From Acidobacteriota bacterium (GTDB taxonomy: Bacteria; Acidobacteriota; Vicinamibacteria; Vicinamibacterales; SCN-69-37): 40,025 nucleotides of DNA. The DNA is taken from positions 1 to 40,025 of the forward strand of contig JADJUS010000021.1 in NCBI GenBank assembly GCA_016716905.1, written 5' to 3'. The position numbers and the translations under genes are program-made. How positions within the stretch are numbered: the first letter of the stretch is position 1; the number at the start of each line of letters is the position of its first letter. Below the pieces are notes generated by a model, which saw only the letters and a program-made list of their open reading frames with translations, was not told the origin of the DNA and did not search any database. Below, piece by piece: positions 25,359 to 34,327 of this stretch.

Positions 25359-27216
25359 ATGTCCGCCACGAACGAGACCCGTCGTCGTTTCATCACGCAC
25401 TTTGCCGGCGCCGGACTCGGCGCCACTCTGGCCCCAGGCATCATCTGGGCGAAGATGCAGGAGCAGGGCGCATCCCGAATCACCCTTGAGATGGTGACCG
25501 GCGCGCTGAAGCTGGCCGGCATCGAAAGCACCGAGGCCGAACGCCAGGCCATGGTCAACGGCGCAAACACGAGCCTGACGCGATACGAGGCGAATCGGCA
25601 GATCGATATTCCCAACGATGTCTCGCCGCCGTATCACTTCAGTTCTCTCGTGCCGGGTATCGAGGTGGATAAGGTGGCGCGGCCCTTCCGTCTCAGCGCG
25701 CCACCGCCGCTGCGGCGGCCGGCCAACCTCGAGGACGTGGCCTTCTGGCCGCTCCGGCACCTCGCCGAACTCGTGCGCACGAAGAAGGTCACCTCACTTG
25801 AATTGACCGAGATGTATCTCGGCCGTCTGCATCGCTACAACGGCACGCTCAACAACGTGGTGACGTTCCTTGACGATGTGGCGCGGGCGCAAGCGAAGCA
25901 GGCCGACACCGAAATTGCTGCGGGTAAGTACAAGGGCCCGCTCCACGGCATTCCCTGGGGCGCGAAAGACATCATCTCCGTGAAGGGTTACAAGACCACG
26001 TGGGGCACCGCGCCGCTCAAAGACCAGGTGCTTGACTACGACGCGAGCGTGGTGGAAATGCTGCGCGATGCCGGCGCCGTGCTGATCGCCAAGCTCACCA
26101 CCGGCGAACTGGCGTCGGGCGACAACTGGTTCGGTGGACAGACCAAGAGTCCATGGGATCCAGCAGTCGGCTCCAGCGGATCCTCAGCCGGCCCATCGTC
26201 GGCCACCGCAGCCGGGTGTGTCGCGTTTGCGATTGGCTCCGAGACCAGCGGGTCCATTCTGAGCCCTTCGGCGCGGTGCGGCCTTGCGGGGTTGCGACCG
26301 ACGTTTGGGCGCATCAGTCGACATGGCGTCATGGCGTTGTCGTGGACGATGGATCGGCTGGGGCCGATCTGCCGCCACGCCGAAGACTGCGCCATTGTCA
26401 TGCAGGCGATCGCGAAGCCGGATGGTCGCGACATGAGCGTGTCGGATGCGCCGTTCAACTGGGACGCGCGACTGGATATCAAGAAGCTGCGTGTGGGCTA
26501 CATCAAGGAGTCGTTCGACACACTGACCAACGCCGCGGCGAAACAGAATGCGGAGAAGGTGCTGGATACCTTGCGCACGCTCGGAGTCACGACGTTTGTA
26601 CCCATGACCATTCCCATGGCCAACACACAGGGGTCAACCATCGGTGTGGAGTCGGCCGCATTTCGACCGCATGACTCGCACCGGCAAGATGACCGGCTCG
26701 CGCGGCGGCGGCCGCGCCAACGCGTGGCTGACTCCGGCCGTGGAGTTCCTTCAGCAGCAGCGCATCCGCATGATGATGATGATGGAACTTGAGCAGGCCA
26801 CGCGCGGACTCGACGTGTATGTGGTGGCGTCCAACAACACCGGAGGCACACCCACGCCGGCTGGCCGCGGTCGCGGCGCTGGAGACCCGGTGGATCCCGC
26901 AGCTGCGGCGGCTGCGGCGGGCGGAAGGGCCGGCGGTCGTGGTGGGGATCCCGCGGCGGCAGGTCGTGGTGGGCGCGGTGCAGGTGGTGGGGGCGGCGCG
27001 GCTGGCCCGCAAAATCCTTCCGCTCGCCACTCAACCATGGCGAACCTCGCGTGTTATCCCGCGATCAACATCCCCAACGGATTCGCGGAGAATGGCCAGC
27101 CGACGAACGTGACATTCTTCGCGCGGCCGTTCGGAGAAGAGCCACTACTCGCCTTGGCTGCTGCCTATCAAGGGGCGAGCGGATTCTACAAGCAGAAGCC
27201 CACCAAGTTGGGATAG
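25359..27216 (+). CDS. Tat-exported amidase (amidase signature family), frameshifted, with a Gly/Arg-rich insert
   Basis: The N-terminus has a twin-arginine signal (TRRRFITHFAGAGLGATLAPG). The amidase signature is complete: Lys in GIPWGAKDIIS, cis-Ser and nucleophile Ser in GSSGSSAGPSSATAAGCVAFAIGSETSGSI, followed by GLRPTFGRISRHGVM. An extra T near 26660 shifts the frame (VESAAF then DRMTRTGKM), after which the C-terminal part reads to TAG 27214-27216. In this part residues about 505-555 form a Gly/Arg/Ala/Pro low-complexity stretch (GRGRGAGDPVDPAAAAAAAGG..., RGGRGAGGGGGAAG), apparently within the usual C-terminal domain before MANLACYPAINIPNGF. It should hydrolyse amides outside the cytoplasm; substrate unknown. 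GatA-like sequence does not imply a tRNA role here. Confidence 0.82.
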
Positions 27217-27370
27217 TCCAGGGTCCAGGGTCCAGAGTCCAGAGTTCGTTGTGCCTGCGCCGTTCGGCGCAGGGGCTTAGTTAAGAATCAGGATGCGCGA
27301 AGCGCCACCGAGAACCCTGGACCCTGGACCCTGGACCCTGGACCCTGGACCCTGGACCCTGGACCCCGGA
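27217..27370. repeat. Mirror arrays of 7-bp units around a hairpin
   Basis: The left array (27217-27244) has GTCCAGG-type units. The right array has seven exact CCCTGGA units (27315-27363) plus one variant (CCCCGGA), ending at the base before the cocE stop codon. The two arrays are reverse complements of each other. Between them is a perfect hairpin: CCTGCGCC (27254-27261), GTTC, GGCGCAGG (27266-27273). The region separates two convergent genes. Confidence 0.85.
27254..27273. terminator. Perfect GC-rich hairpin between convergent genes
   Basis: Eight-bp stem CCTGCGCC/GGCGCAGG with a GTTC loop, 38 bp after the amidase stop. No T-run of note follows, so it could stop transcription only with help or protect a 3' end. 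Confidence 0.45.
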
Positions 27371-29135
27371 CTACTTGAGCACGCCCACCCTCACCCCCGA
27401 AGCCTGTGCCGCGGTCCGGTAAACGCGGTGCGTGGCTTTCTGGAAGTCGGTGGGCTTGGCCTTGTAGATATCCACAAACGTCTGCGGATTCCGGTCGATC
27501 ACCGGGAACCAGGTGCTTTGCACCTGCACCATGATGCGGTGGCCTTTGAGGAATCTGTGGAAGCGGTCGCGCAGGTCGAATTCGTACTTCACGGGTTGGT
27601 TGGGGACCAGCGCCTCGGGTGTGGAGAAGGAGTTCCGGTAGCGGCCGCGGAAGACTTCGCCGGCCAGCAGCATCTGGAAGTCGCCCATCCTGATACCGCG
27701 CGGGTTGGGTGTGTTGTCAGGCGCGGTGCCCGGATACACGTCAATCAATTTCACCACCCAGTCGGCGTCGGTCCCTGTTGTGGACGCGATGATGGACGCA
27801 AAGATCGGTCCGGCGATGACCACGTCCTCGGTGAGTGGCTCGGTGCGATAGACCAGCACGTCTGGCCGCGTGGCCGCGAAGCGCTGGTCCTCAACCATCC
27901 ACAAGTGGCCCTGTGTGGTGCGCGCTTCGGTGCTCCACGGCACGGGTTTCGATGGGTCCGAGACGTATTCGTCGAAGCCTCCACCTGAGGCCGCCGTCGC
28001 GGCTGTCGGCGGCGAGAACGACAGCCCGCCATCGGCTTGGAAATACAGCGTGCGCGACTCCGGTTGTGGTGGGTGGCCACGCGTCAAAGGTGCGCCAGGT
28101 GTTGCCGCCCGTTTCAAACATGGTGGCCTCGGCTGTTGGCGCCGCGCCTTTGTCTTTCAGGTGATGCGTGAAAAACGGAAACTCGACCTCGCGGCGATAG
28201 TAGTCGCCGGTCTGCGAGCCAAACCGGATGTCGCCCAGCGCATCGCCAGGCATCGAGGCCCATCCGCCGTGCAGCCACGGTCCGATGACAATGCGGTTCT
28301 TGTTGGCGGGTGTCGCGCGCTCCACCTGATACTTCTCGTTGATGTTGGCCACCGGGCCCGCATCGAGGAAGAAGCGATACCCGTCGGGTGTGCCGTAGTC
28401 AAAGCCCCCGCCGCGTGTTTCAGTGGCGCCGGCTCGCGGGCGCGCGTTTCCGGCGAGCCAGCTGAACGTGTACATCAGCCTGAACGCGCCGTTGTGATGG
28501 AAGTCATCCCCAAGGAACATGTCGATGGCCGGCGCCTGGGGAGACGACGCCTTGAGGGCCGGGTGCGCGTCGATCATGCCCCACACCGTCTGTGAGCCGG
28601 GATACGAGATGCCCCACTGGCCCACGCGGCCATTGTTGTTGGGCACGTTCTTTACGAGCCAGTCGATCGTGTCGTACGTGTCGGTGCTTTCGTCCGTGGC
28701 GCGAGGCCCCTTCGGCGCCGGCACCAGCGGCCGCATCACCACAAAGTCGCCTTCAGACCGGAACTTCCCGCGGACGTCCTGATACACAAAGATGAACTTC
28801 TCGGTCACGAAGTCTGCCGACGGCCCAAGCGTGGCCCGATACGCGTCGGCGCCATACGGCGGCGACCCATACGGCGTCCGGTGCAGCATGAACGGATACG
28901 GCGCCGACGTGTCCTTCGGCGTGTAGACGATGGTGAACAACTTCACACCGTCGCGCATGGGAATCATCTGTTCGGACTTGGTGTACGCCGCCCTGATGTC
29001 GGCGCCAGCCTGCGCGCCGAGTTTACGGTCGGCGCCTCCCAGCGCGCCCAGGACGATGAGGGCGGCGAACAGGAAGAACAGTCCGTGGGTCCGTGGGGCC
29101 GCAGGTCCGTGGGTTCTTGGTGGCGCTACGCGCAT
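27371..29135 (-). CDS. CocE/NonD family alpha/beta hydrolase (X-Pro dipeptidyl peptidase S15-like), one frameshift
   Basis: ATG at complement 29133-29135 follows CAGGAG. The signal region carries a repeated RTHGPAAPRTHG in front of the hydrophobic LFFLFAALIVLGALGG. The hydrolase domain has MIPMRDGVKLFTIVYTPKD, FMLHRTPYG, FVYQDVRGKFRSEGDF and the nucleophile elbow VGQWGISYPGSQTVWG, with the family's HHNGAFRLMY cap. Near 28070 the frame shifts (TFDAWPP then QPESRTLYFQADGG). The C-terminal jelly-roll continues (LVYRTEPLTEDVVIAGPIFASIIAS, GHRIMVQVQSTWFPVIDRNP) to TAG 27371. These enzymes cut acyl-ester or amide bonds, including Xaa-Pro dipeptides and ester drugs. Exported form; substrate unknown. 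About 587 residues when corrected. Confidence 0.82.
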
Positions 29136-29176
29136 TATTGTTCTCCTGACAAAAAGTCCCGCGCCAACGGCGCGGC

Positions 29177-30319
29177 TCAACGGACTTGTACGAAGCTTTC
29201 GTCGAGCGCGGCCGTTGACGCGATGCCGAGTAGTTTCAGTGTCCGCACGATATCCGTCCGCAGGATGTCGATGGCGCGAGTCACTCCGGGACCTCCGGAA
29301 GCGCCGAGCCCGTACGCGTAGGCGCGCCCGATCAGTACCGCGCGTGCGCCCAGGCACAGCGCTTTCACCACGTCGCCGCCGCGCCGGATGCCGCCGTCGA
29401 GGAGCACCTCCACGCGTCCATCCACCGCCGCCACCACTTCGGGCAGCACCTGAATCGTGGCCGCCACGCCGTCCAACTGCCGTCCGCCATGGTTCGAGAC
29501 CACCACGGCTGACGCGCCGCCATCAATCGCACGCCTCGCGTCATCGGCGGTGTGCACGCCTTTCACCACAATCGGCCCGCCCCATGCGTCGCGAATCCAG
29601 CGCAGGTCGTCCCAGCACGTCATTGATTGTTCAAGCGCCGCACCCACATCCGCGTAGGGCATCGGGCCATCCGGCAAGACGATGTTGGGGAAGTTCATCA
29701 GACCCCCGTCGCGAAGGTACGCCGCGAGCCAGCGCGGCTTGAGGAGGAACTGGCCCAGGTGGGGAAGCATCGCGAACGGCTTGCCGGAAAGAAGCGGCTT
29801 CATCCCGTTGCGCAGGTCGCGTTCCCGCATGCCGGCCACCGGCGTGTCGATGGTGACCACGAGCGCCGCGCACCCGGTTGCCTTTGCGCGTGCGATGCCG
29901 CCCATCGCCACGTCGCGTCCGCCCACCAGGTAGAGCTGAAACCAGACGGGTCCGCGGGTGGCGCTCTTGACGTCCTGAACGTGGCAACCCGAAAGTGTGG
30001 AGAGAATGTACGTGGTGCCGGCCTCGCCGGCAGCACGGGCAGCCACCTCCTCGCCGCGTGGATAAAACATGCGGCTACTGCCAACCGGTGCCAGCAGAAT
30101 CGGCAGATCGAGCTTCGTGCCAAGGACGGTGGTCGAGAGGTCGCAGCGGGAAGTGGCGACGGCTGAATGGGGCCGGAAGGTGACGTCTTCAAATGCGCGG
30201 CTGTTCTCGCGCAGGGTGATCTCCGCGTCAGCGCCGCCGTCGATGTAATCAAACACCACGCGGGGCAGCCGCTTCTTCGCGGCCAGGCGCAGGTCGGCGA
30301 TATTAACGGCCGTGGACAT
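29177..30319 (-). CDS. FMN-dependent alpha-hydroxyacid oxidase/dehydrogenase (lactate/glycolate type)
   Basis: 380 residues, intact. TIM-barrel flavoenzyme of the LldD/glycolate oxidase family: Tyr25 (VVFDYIDGGADAE), LLAPVGSSRMFYPRGE, Gln128 and Tyr130 (WFQLYL), Arg165-167 (GMRERD), Lys253 (IVVKGV), and the catalytic pair His277 and Arg280 in VVSNHGGRQLDG, then DGGIRRGGDVVKALCLGARAVLIGRAY. It oxidises an alpha-hydroxyacid to the ketoacid; lactate, glycolate and mandelate cannot be told apart from sequence. The start ATG (complement 30317-30319) lies eight bases after a TAGAAT box. It shares its promoter region with the divergent glycoside hydrolase gene. The reading frame extends far upstream, but that part is antisense to that gene and lacks family similarity. 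Confidence 0.9.
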   Translation of the reverse strand: MSTAVNIADLRLAAKKRLPRVVFDYIDGGADAEITLRENSRAFEDVTFRPHSAVATSRCDLSTTVLGTKLDLPILLAPVGSSRMFYPRGEEVAARAAGEAGTTYILSTLSGCHVQDVKSATRGPVWFQLYLVGGRDVAMGGIARAKATGCAALVVTIDTPVAGMRERDLRNGMKPLLSGKPFAMLPHLGQFLLKPRWLAAYLRDGGLMNFPNIVLPDGPMPYADVGAALEQSMTCWDDLRWIRDAWGGPIVVKGVHTADDARRAIDGGASAVVVSNHGGRQLDGVAATIQVLPEVVAAVDGRVEVLLDGGIRRGGDVVKALCLGARAVLIGRAYAYGLGASGGPGVTRAIDILRTDIVRTLKLLGIASTAALDESFVQVR

Positions 30320-30327
30320 GTGCGCGG

Positions 30328-30333
30328 ATTCTA
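30328..30333 (-). promoter_or_regulatory. -10 box TAGAAT, leaderless spacing
   Basis: On the minus strand TAGAAT, eight nucleotides (CCGCGCAC), then ATG at 30319 of the hydroxyacid oxidase gene. Confidence 0.5.
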
Positions 30334-30344
30334 CCGCACGGCCA

Positions 30345-30350
30345 TAGAAT
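30345..30350 (+). promoter_or_regulatory. -10 box TAGAAT for the glycoside hydrolase gene
   Basis: TAGAAT, 11 nt (GGCGCCGGAGT) and ATG 30362, with GGAG usable as a short ribosome site. It faces away from the box at 30328-30333; the two form an ATTCTA-N11-TAGAAT dyad. Confidence 0.5.
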
Positions 30351-30361
30351 GGCGCCGGAGT

Positions 30362-32500
30362 ATGACGATGCGTACAGCGGCGTGGATGATCTGTCTGAGC
30401 AGCCTCGCGGTGGCGACGGCCGCCCGCCAACCCCAGCCCCTCGGTGAACCTCCGAATGTGTCGGCCAGCCTGGCCGACCAGGCGGACCGTGTATCGCTGA
30501 CTTATGAGGGCCATCGAATTGTGGACGGGACCATCGGCGGTGCTGCCGGCGTGACCGCGGAACGGCGCGCCGTGACGAATGAGTCGAACGGCGCCGTGAC
30601 GCAGGTGATCAAGTGGACCGCAGTCGGCCGCGGCCCGCTCACGTTTGACCTCACCGTGTCCGCCAGCACCGATGCTCTGGCCGTGGAAGTGGACCGGCCC
30701 GCTGGAACGGCTCCGTTGTGCGCACCAGCATCGGCCCCAGCCACAACCTCCGTAACCGCGCGGTCTACGACCGCACTCGCGATTGGGTGGTGTCAATCGA
30801 CGCGGGCGCGCAACTGGCCGTGACTCCCGGGGCCGCCAGGGCGTCAGGCACGACGTTTCAACTGCGCGGATCCGGATCGGAAGTGGTGCTGCGTTTCCGC
30901 CCACGTTTCTATCAGAAGCATCGCGGCCTGAAGTACTTCCAGCCGTGGACCTATCAGTCGTGGAAGCCCTCGGTCGCCGGATGGACGTCCTGGTATGCGT
31001 TCCGCGATCGCGTGACCCAGCAGGACATCACCGAGACTGCCGCGGTGGTCGCCGAGACGCTGGCGCCCTTCGGCTACGAATACATCCAGATAGACGATGG
31101 GTTTCAGCAGAACCCAATTGGGGTGCCGAGCCACTGGCTCACGCCCAACGAGAAGTTTCCTCAGGGACTTGATGGACTTCGGAACTCGATCACGCAACGC
31201 GGTCTCAAGGCGGGCTTGTGGACGAACGTGTCATTCGCCGATCGCGACTACGCGATGGCGCATCCCGGGTATTTCGTGAAGGACGCGGAAGGGGGCCCGG
31301 CACGCGGCAACTGGGTGGGATACGTCATGGACGGATCAAATCCATTGACGCTGACCGATCTGGTGGCGCCGGTGTATCGATCGCTCAAAGCATCGGGCTG
31401 GAAGTACTTCAAGGTGGATGCCCTGCGGCACCTGAAGTACGAGGGTTACAACAGCGCCGCGGACTATTTTGCCGGCAAACAACTGGACCGCGAGGCCGTC
31501 TATCGCCAGTTCGCCGCGTCAATCACCTCCGAGCTTGGTCCCGATGTGTTCAAGTTGATGTGCTGGGGCGTGCGTCCCGAATTGATCGGATTGTTCGATG
31601 GATGCCGGCTCGGCAACGACGGCTTCGGGTACGGAGGCTTCTCCGAATACAACTCCTTCAACAACATCGTCTGGCGCAACGACCCGGACCACATCGAACT
31701 GAAGCAGCCTGACGCCTATCGAGCCACCACGATTACCTCGCTGACGGGATCGATCCTGATGCTCACGGATCCGCCCGGGGTTGTATCGGACCGATCGCGG
31801 AAGCCGCTCGTCGCGCGTCACCGGTGTTGTTCGCCCTTCCGGGGCAGATCTATGACGTGGAGCCATCGAGATCTGATGCCATCGACCGGGCGGCTGTTGA
31901 GATGTCGGGTAGCGGCCCGCGCACATTTGATGCGACGCAGGAACTGTCGACCCACTATCTCTACGCGGTTGATGTGAGTCGGTCGTACGAGCAGTGGATG
32001 GTGTTGGCGCGCACAGGCGGCGAATCGGCTGTGCGCATGGCGGACCTCGGCCTTGCCGCCGATCGCGACTATCTCGCATTCGAGTTCTGGACGAAAGCGT
32101 TCTTAGGCACGTTCAAGGGGAGCCTGACGCCTGGGCCCGTTAACCCGACGTTTGGTGTCCAGGCCATCTGCCTCCGCGAGAAGGCCGATCATCCGCAGTT
32201 GCTGGCCACCAACCGGCATGTGGCGTGCGGCGCCGTCGATGTGACCGACGTGAAATGGTCCAGCGGCGCGCTCGAGGGATCGAGCGATGTGGTTCCGAAC
32301 GAGACGTACGAAATCTACCTGACCGAACCGGCGGGGTATGCACTTACCGATGCGCGGCTCGTTGGCGCTCAACTCATCGACAGCCAGAAGGGGGGCGCCC
32401 GGGCGGCCGAGTGGCGGTGGAGTGTCCGACGCTGCGGCTGGCGCCGGCGGACTTCCCAAGCGGCAGGCGCGCTTCGGGCGGTGGCGATGACGCCGATCGA
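30362..32500 (+). CDS. Clan-D (GH27/GH36-like) alpha-galactosidase-type glycoside hydrolase, frameshifted
   Basis: The signal peptide (AAWMICLSSLAVATAARQ) and an N-terminal beta domain are in frame 2. Near 30710 it shifts to frame 1 (VRTSIGPSHNLRNRAVYDRTRDWVVS), and near 31800 to frame 3. The catalytic barrel reads VAGWTSWYAFRDRVTQQDI, YIQIDDGFQ, LKAGLWTNVSF, WKYFKVDALRHLKYEG and LFDGCRLGNDGFGYGG. The Asp in YFKVD is the expected nucleophile and the Asp in CRLGND the acid/base, as in GH27/GH36. The C-terminal beta domain (HYLYAVDVSRSYEQWMVLARTG to ALTDARLVGAQLIDSQKGG, then VAVECPTLRLAPADF in another frame) has no clear stop; the open frame runs into the next gene through likely indels. Exported alpha-galactosidase activity is plausible, not certain. 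Confidence 0.75.
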
Positions 32501-32504
32501 ACGG

Positions 32505-33641
32505 ATGCACCGGCGGGGCCTAGGAGAATGGGACCGCATCAGCACGCAGAGGCGCGCATGGCCAGACTTCCTCCGCCGCCAGGGCGCATCCCGGGGGGCC
32601 GGCGCGGGCCGCCCCGGGGGGGGGGGGGCGGGGGGGGGCGGGGGGGGGGGGGGCGGCCGCCCCCGCCCCCCCGGCCGTGCCGGAGAATCGCGATCGCTCG
32701 ACAACCGCCGAGATGAAGCAACGTACGGCGAGATCACGATGCTCGAATTCCCGCAGTTCGTGAAGGACCGGTTTCCTGGTGTGCGGAAGATGGATATCTT
32801 CTCGGGCCTGTTCGGCGATGTGACGGACGACAGCATGTTCATCACGGCCGCACAAGGCGGGGGTGGCGGCGCCGGCTTCGATCCCATGAGTGCATCGGGC
32901 CGCAAGTGGCTGGACCGGCTGGCCAACACACTCGTGAAGACGGGCACGAAGGTGCAGCACATTTCAAACAACGCGCCCTTCGCGCTCGCCGACTTCGGCT
33001 CGCCTGAAGCCGACGCGCGCCGCAAGGCCGGCGTGGCGATGGCCAAGCGCTGGCTTGAGGGCTGCGCCGTGCTTGGCGTGGTCTCGATGCGGATGAACTC
33101 ACCGCAGGCGCTGGGCCCGTCCATTCGCCCGAATGCCATCCCCCGGAGTGCCGACGGGTATCCGCGCAACCTCGATCTGGTGCCGTTGCTGGACGCAGCG
33201 ATCGAGTCCTACAGGGAGATGGCCGACTTCGGGGGTGACCGCGGCATCAAGGTCACGTTTGAAAATCACTGGGGCCTTGCCGCCCGACCCGATGAATCTG
33301 CGGATCATGGTCGGCACGATCGCCATCCCTACTGCGACGTCGCCGGACTTCTGCAACTGGGAGCACGAGTATGCTCTTCAGCGGCCTTAAGGCTCTGGTG
33401 CCCTCTTCCACCTCCAACGTACGCGAAGTATTGGGACCGGTGGGGCGACAAAACGACGTGCAGCGCGGCGTGCGCATCATGCTGGCGGGCGGCTTCAAAG
33501 GTCCGTTTGCGCTAGAGTCGGAAGCCGGCCCCTCCAGCGGCGTCGAGGGCGCAACGTATCTCTAAGGAAGTGCTCGCCGCGCTCGACGCCCACGCCGGTA
33601 CTGAAGCCGACCGCGACGCGGCTCGGGCTCAGCGGTTTTGA
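32505..33641 (+). CDS. Exported TIM-barrel sugar isomerase/epimerase-like protein, frameshifted
   Basis: The start is uncertain (ATG 32505, RMHRRGL). A Gly/Pro-rich linker with G/C homopolymers (32616-32675) precedes the domain. Then come YGEITMLEFPQFVKDRFPGVRKMDIFSGLFGDVTDDSMF, LANTLVKTGTKVQHISNNAPFALADFGSPEADARRKAGVAMAKRWLEGCAVLGVVSMRMNSP, and DLVPLLDAAIESYREMADFGGDRGIKVTFENHWG, which is the xylose-isomerase-like AP-endonuclease-2 fold. Near 33290 the frame changes; the end reads RIMLAGGFKGPFALESEAG in frame 2, then SKEVLAALDAHAGTEADRDAARAQRF with TGA at 33639-33641. Paralogues of this exported kind are common in Acidobacteriota and Planctomycetota and their reactions are mostly unknown. 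It follows the glycoside hydrolase gene and may act on its product. Confidence 0.7.
32616..32675 (+). repeat. G/C homopolymer tract within a Gly-rich linker
   Basis: G runs of 13, 9 and 14 (32616-32628, 32630-32638, 32640-32653), then a C-rich stretch (GCCGCCCCCGCCCCCCCGG). It probably encodes a Gly/Arg-rich linker but the true length is uncertain. Confidence 0.6.
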
Positions 33642-34324
33642 AATACTGCGCGATCAGGCGCGTTCACTGTGCCGTCGGCCTTGTAAGTCTCGCGATGGCC
33701 TTGTTGATCTGATCGAGATAGATCACAAACGGCGATTTCTTCGAGATCGTGATGTAAAACGGTTCTTCGGCGACGAACTTGGCAGACTCTCGAACTTCGA
33801 AGTTTCGCCGGTCTTCTTCAGCTGGTCATTCCCCGCATACAGCGAGTAGATGAAGTAGTCGGCCTGACCGGTCGCGACGAGGTTGAAGGCCTGCGCGGCC
33901 GTGGTGGCGCGGATCAATTGCAGGCTAGCCGCAGCGAAGTCGTCGAATTGCTGCCCGTAACTGTCGCCAATCATCGCCACGCCCTTTTTGCCGACCAGCA
34001 CATTCCACGTGTCAAACAGGAACGGCTTGCCCTTGGCGACAAACAACGCCACGGGGTCGGTGGTGTAAGGATCGGAATAGAGCATGTAGGTGAGGCGGTC
34101 GGTCGTCTTGTAGGCCGCGACGAGCACATCCACTTCCCCGGACCTGGCCTTGGCCTGCACTTCATCCCACGTGCCCGAATAAGGAAACGTCGTGCGGAGA
34201 TCGAGGTCGGCGAAGATCCTGCCAGCCAGCGCCGCACCGGCGCCATCGATGACGGCACCGCTGCGGTACATGATGGGCGGCCATTCAGGGTGCCCGGAAA
34301 TCTTCACGGATTCAAGCGCCGCAG
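33629..34324 (-). CDS. Periplasmic amino-acid-type solute-binding protein (SBP family 3), 5' end missing, frameshifted
   Basis: Reading from the junction near 34324: PAALESVKISGHPEWPPIMYRSG, VIDGAGAALAGRIFADLDLRTTFPYSGTWDEVQAKARSGEVDVLVAAYKTTDRLTYMLYSDPYTTDPVALFVAKG, GVAMIGDSYGQQFDDFAA, TAAQAFNLVATGQADYFIYSLYAGNDQLKKTG. After about 33790 the frame changes to KFVAEEPFYITISKKSPFVIYLDQINKAIA, then ETYKADGTVNAP, stopping at 33629. This is a PBP-like type 2 ligand-binding fold as used for polar amino acids. The signal peptide is absent because the sequence passes directly into the divergent DUF5695-like gene. No permease or ATPase genes are nearby. It overlaps the end of the isomerase-like gene by about 13 bases. 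Confidence 0.7.
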
Positions 34325-34327
34325 GCT

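Noticed and set aside
27217..27370. CRISPR array
   Set aside because: Units are 7 bp with no spacers; it is a simple tandem repeat in mirror orientation.
29177..30904. 575-residue reading of the hydroxyacid oxidase
   Set aside because: The first 195 residues are antisense to the divergent glycoside hydrolase; family homology and the TAGAAT box place the start at 30319.
31824..33515. Single protein joining the glycoside hydrolase C-terminus and the isomerase-like domain
   Set aside because: The join passes through an indel-rich, homopolymer-rich stretch and unrelated families; two genes are more likely.
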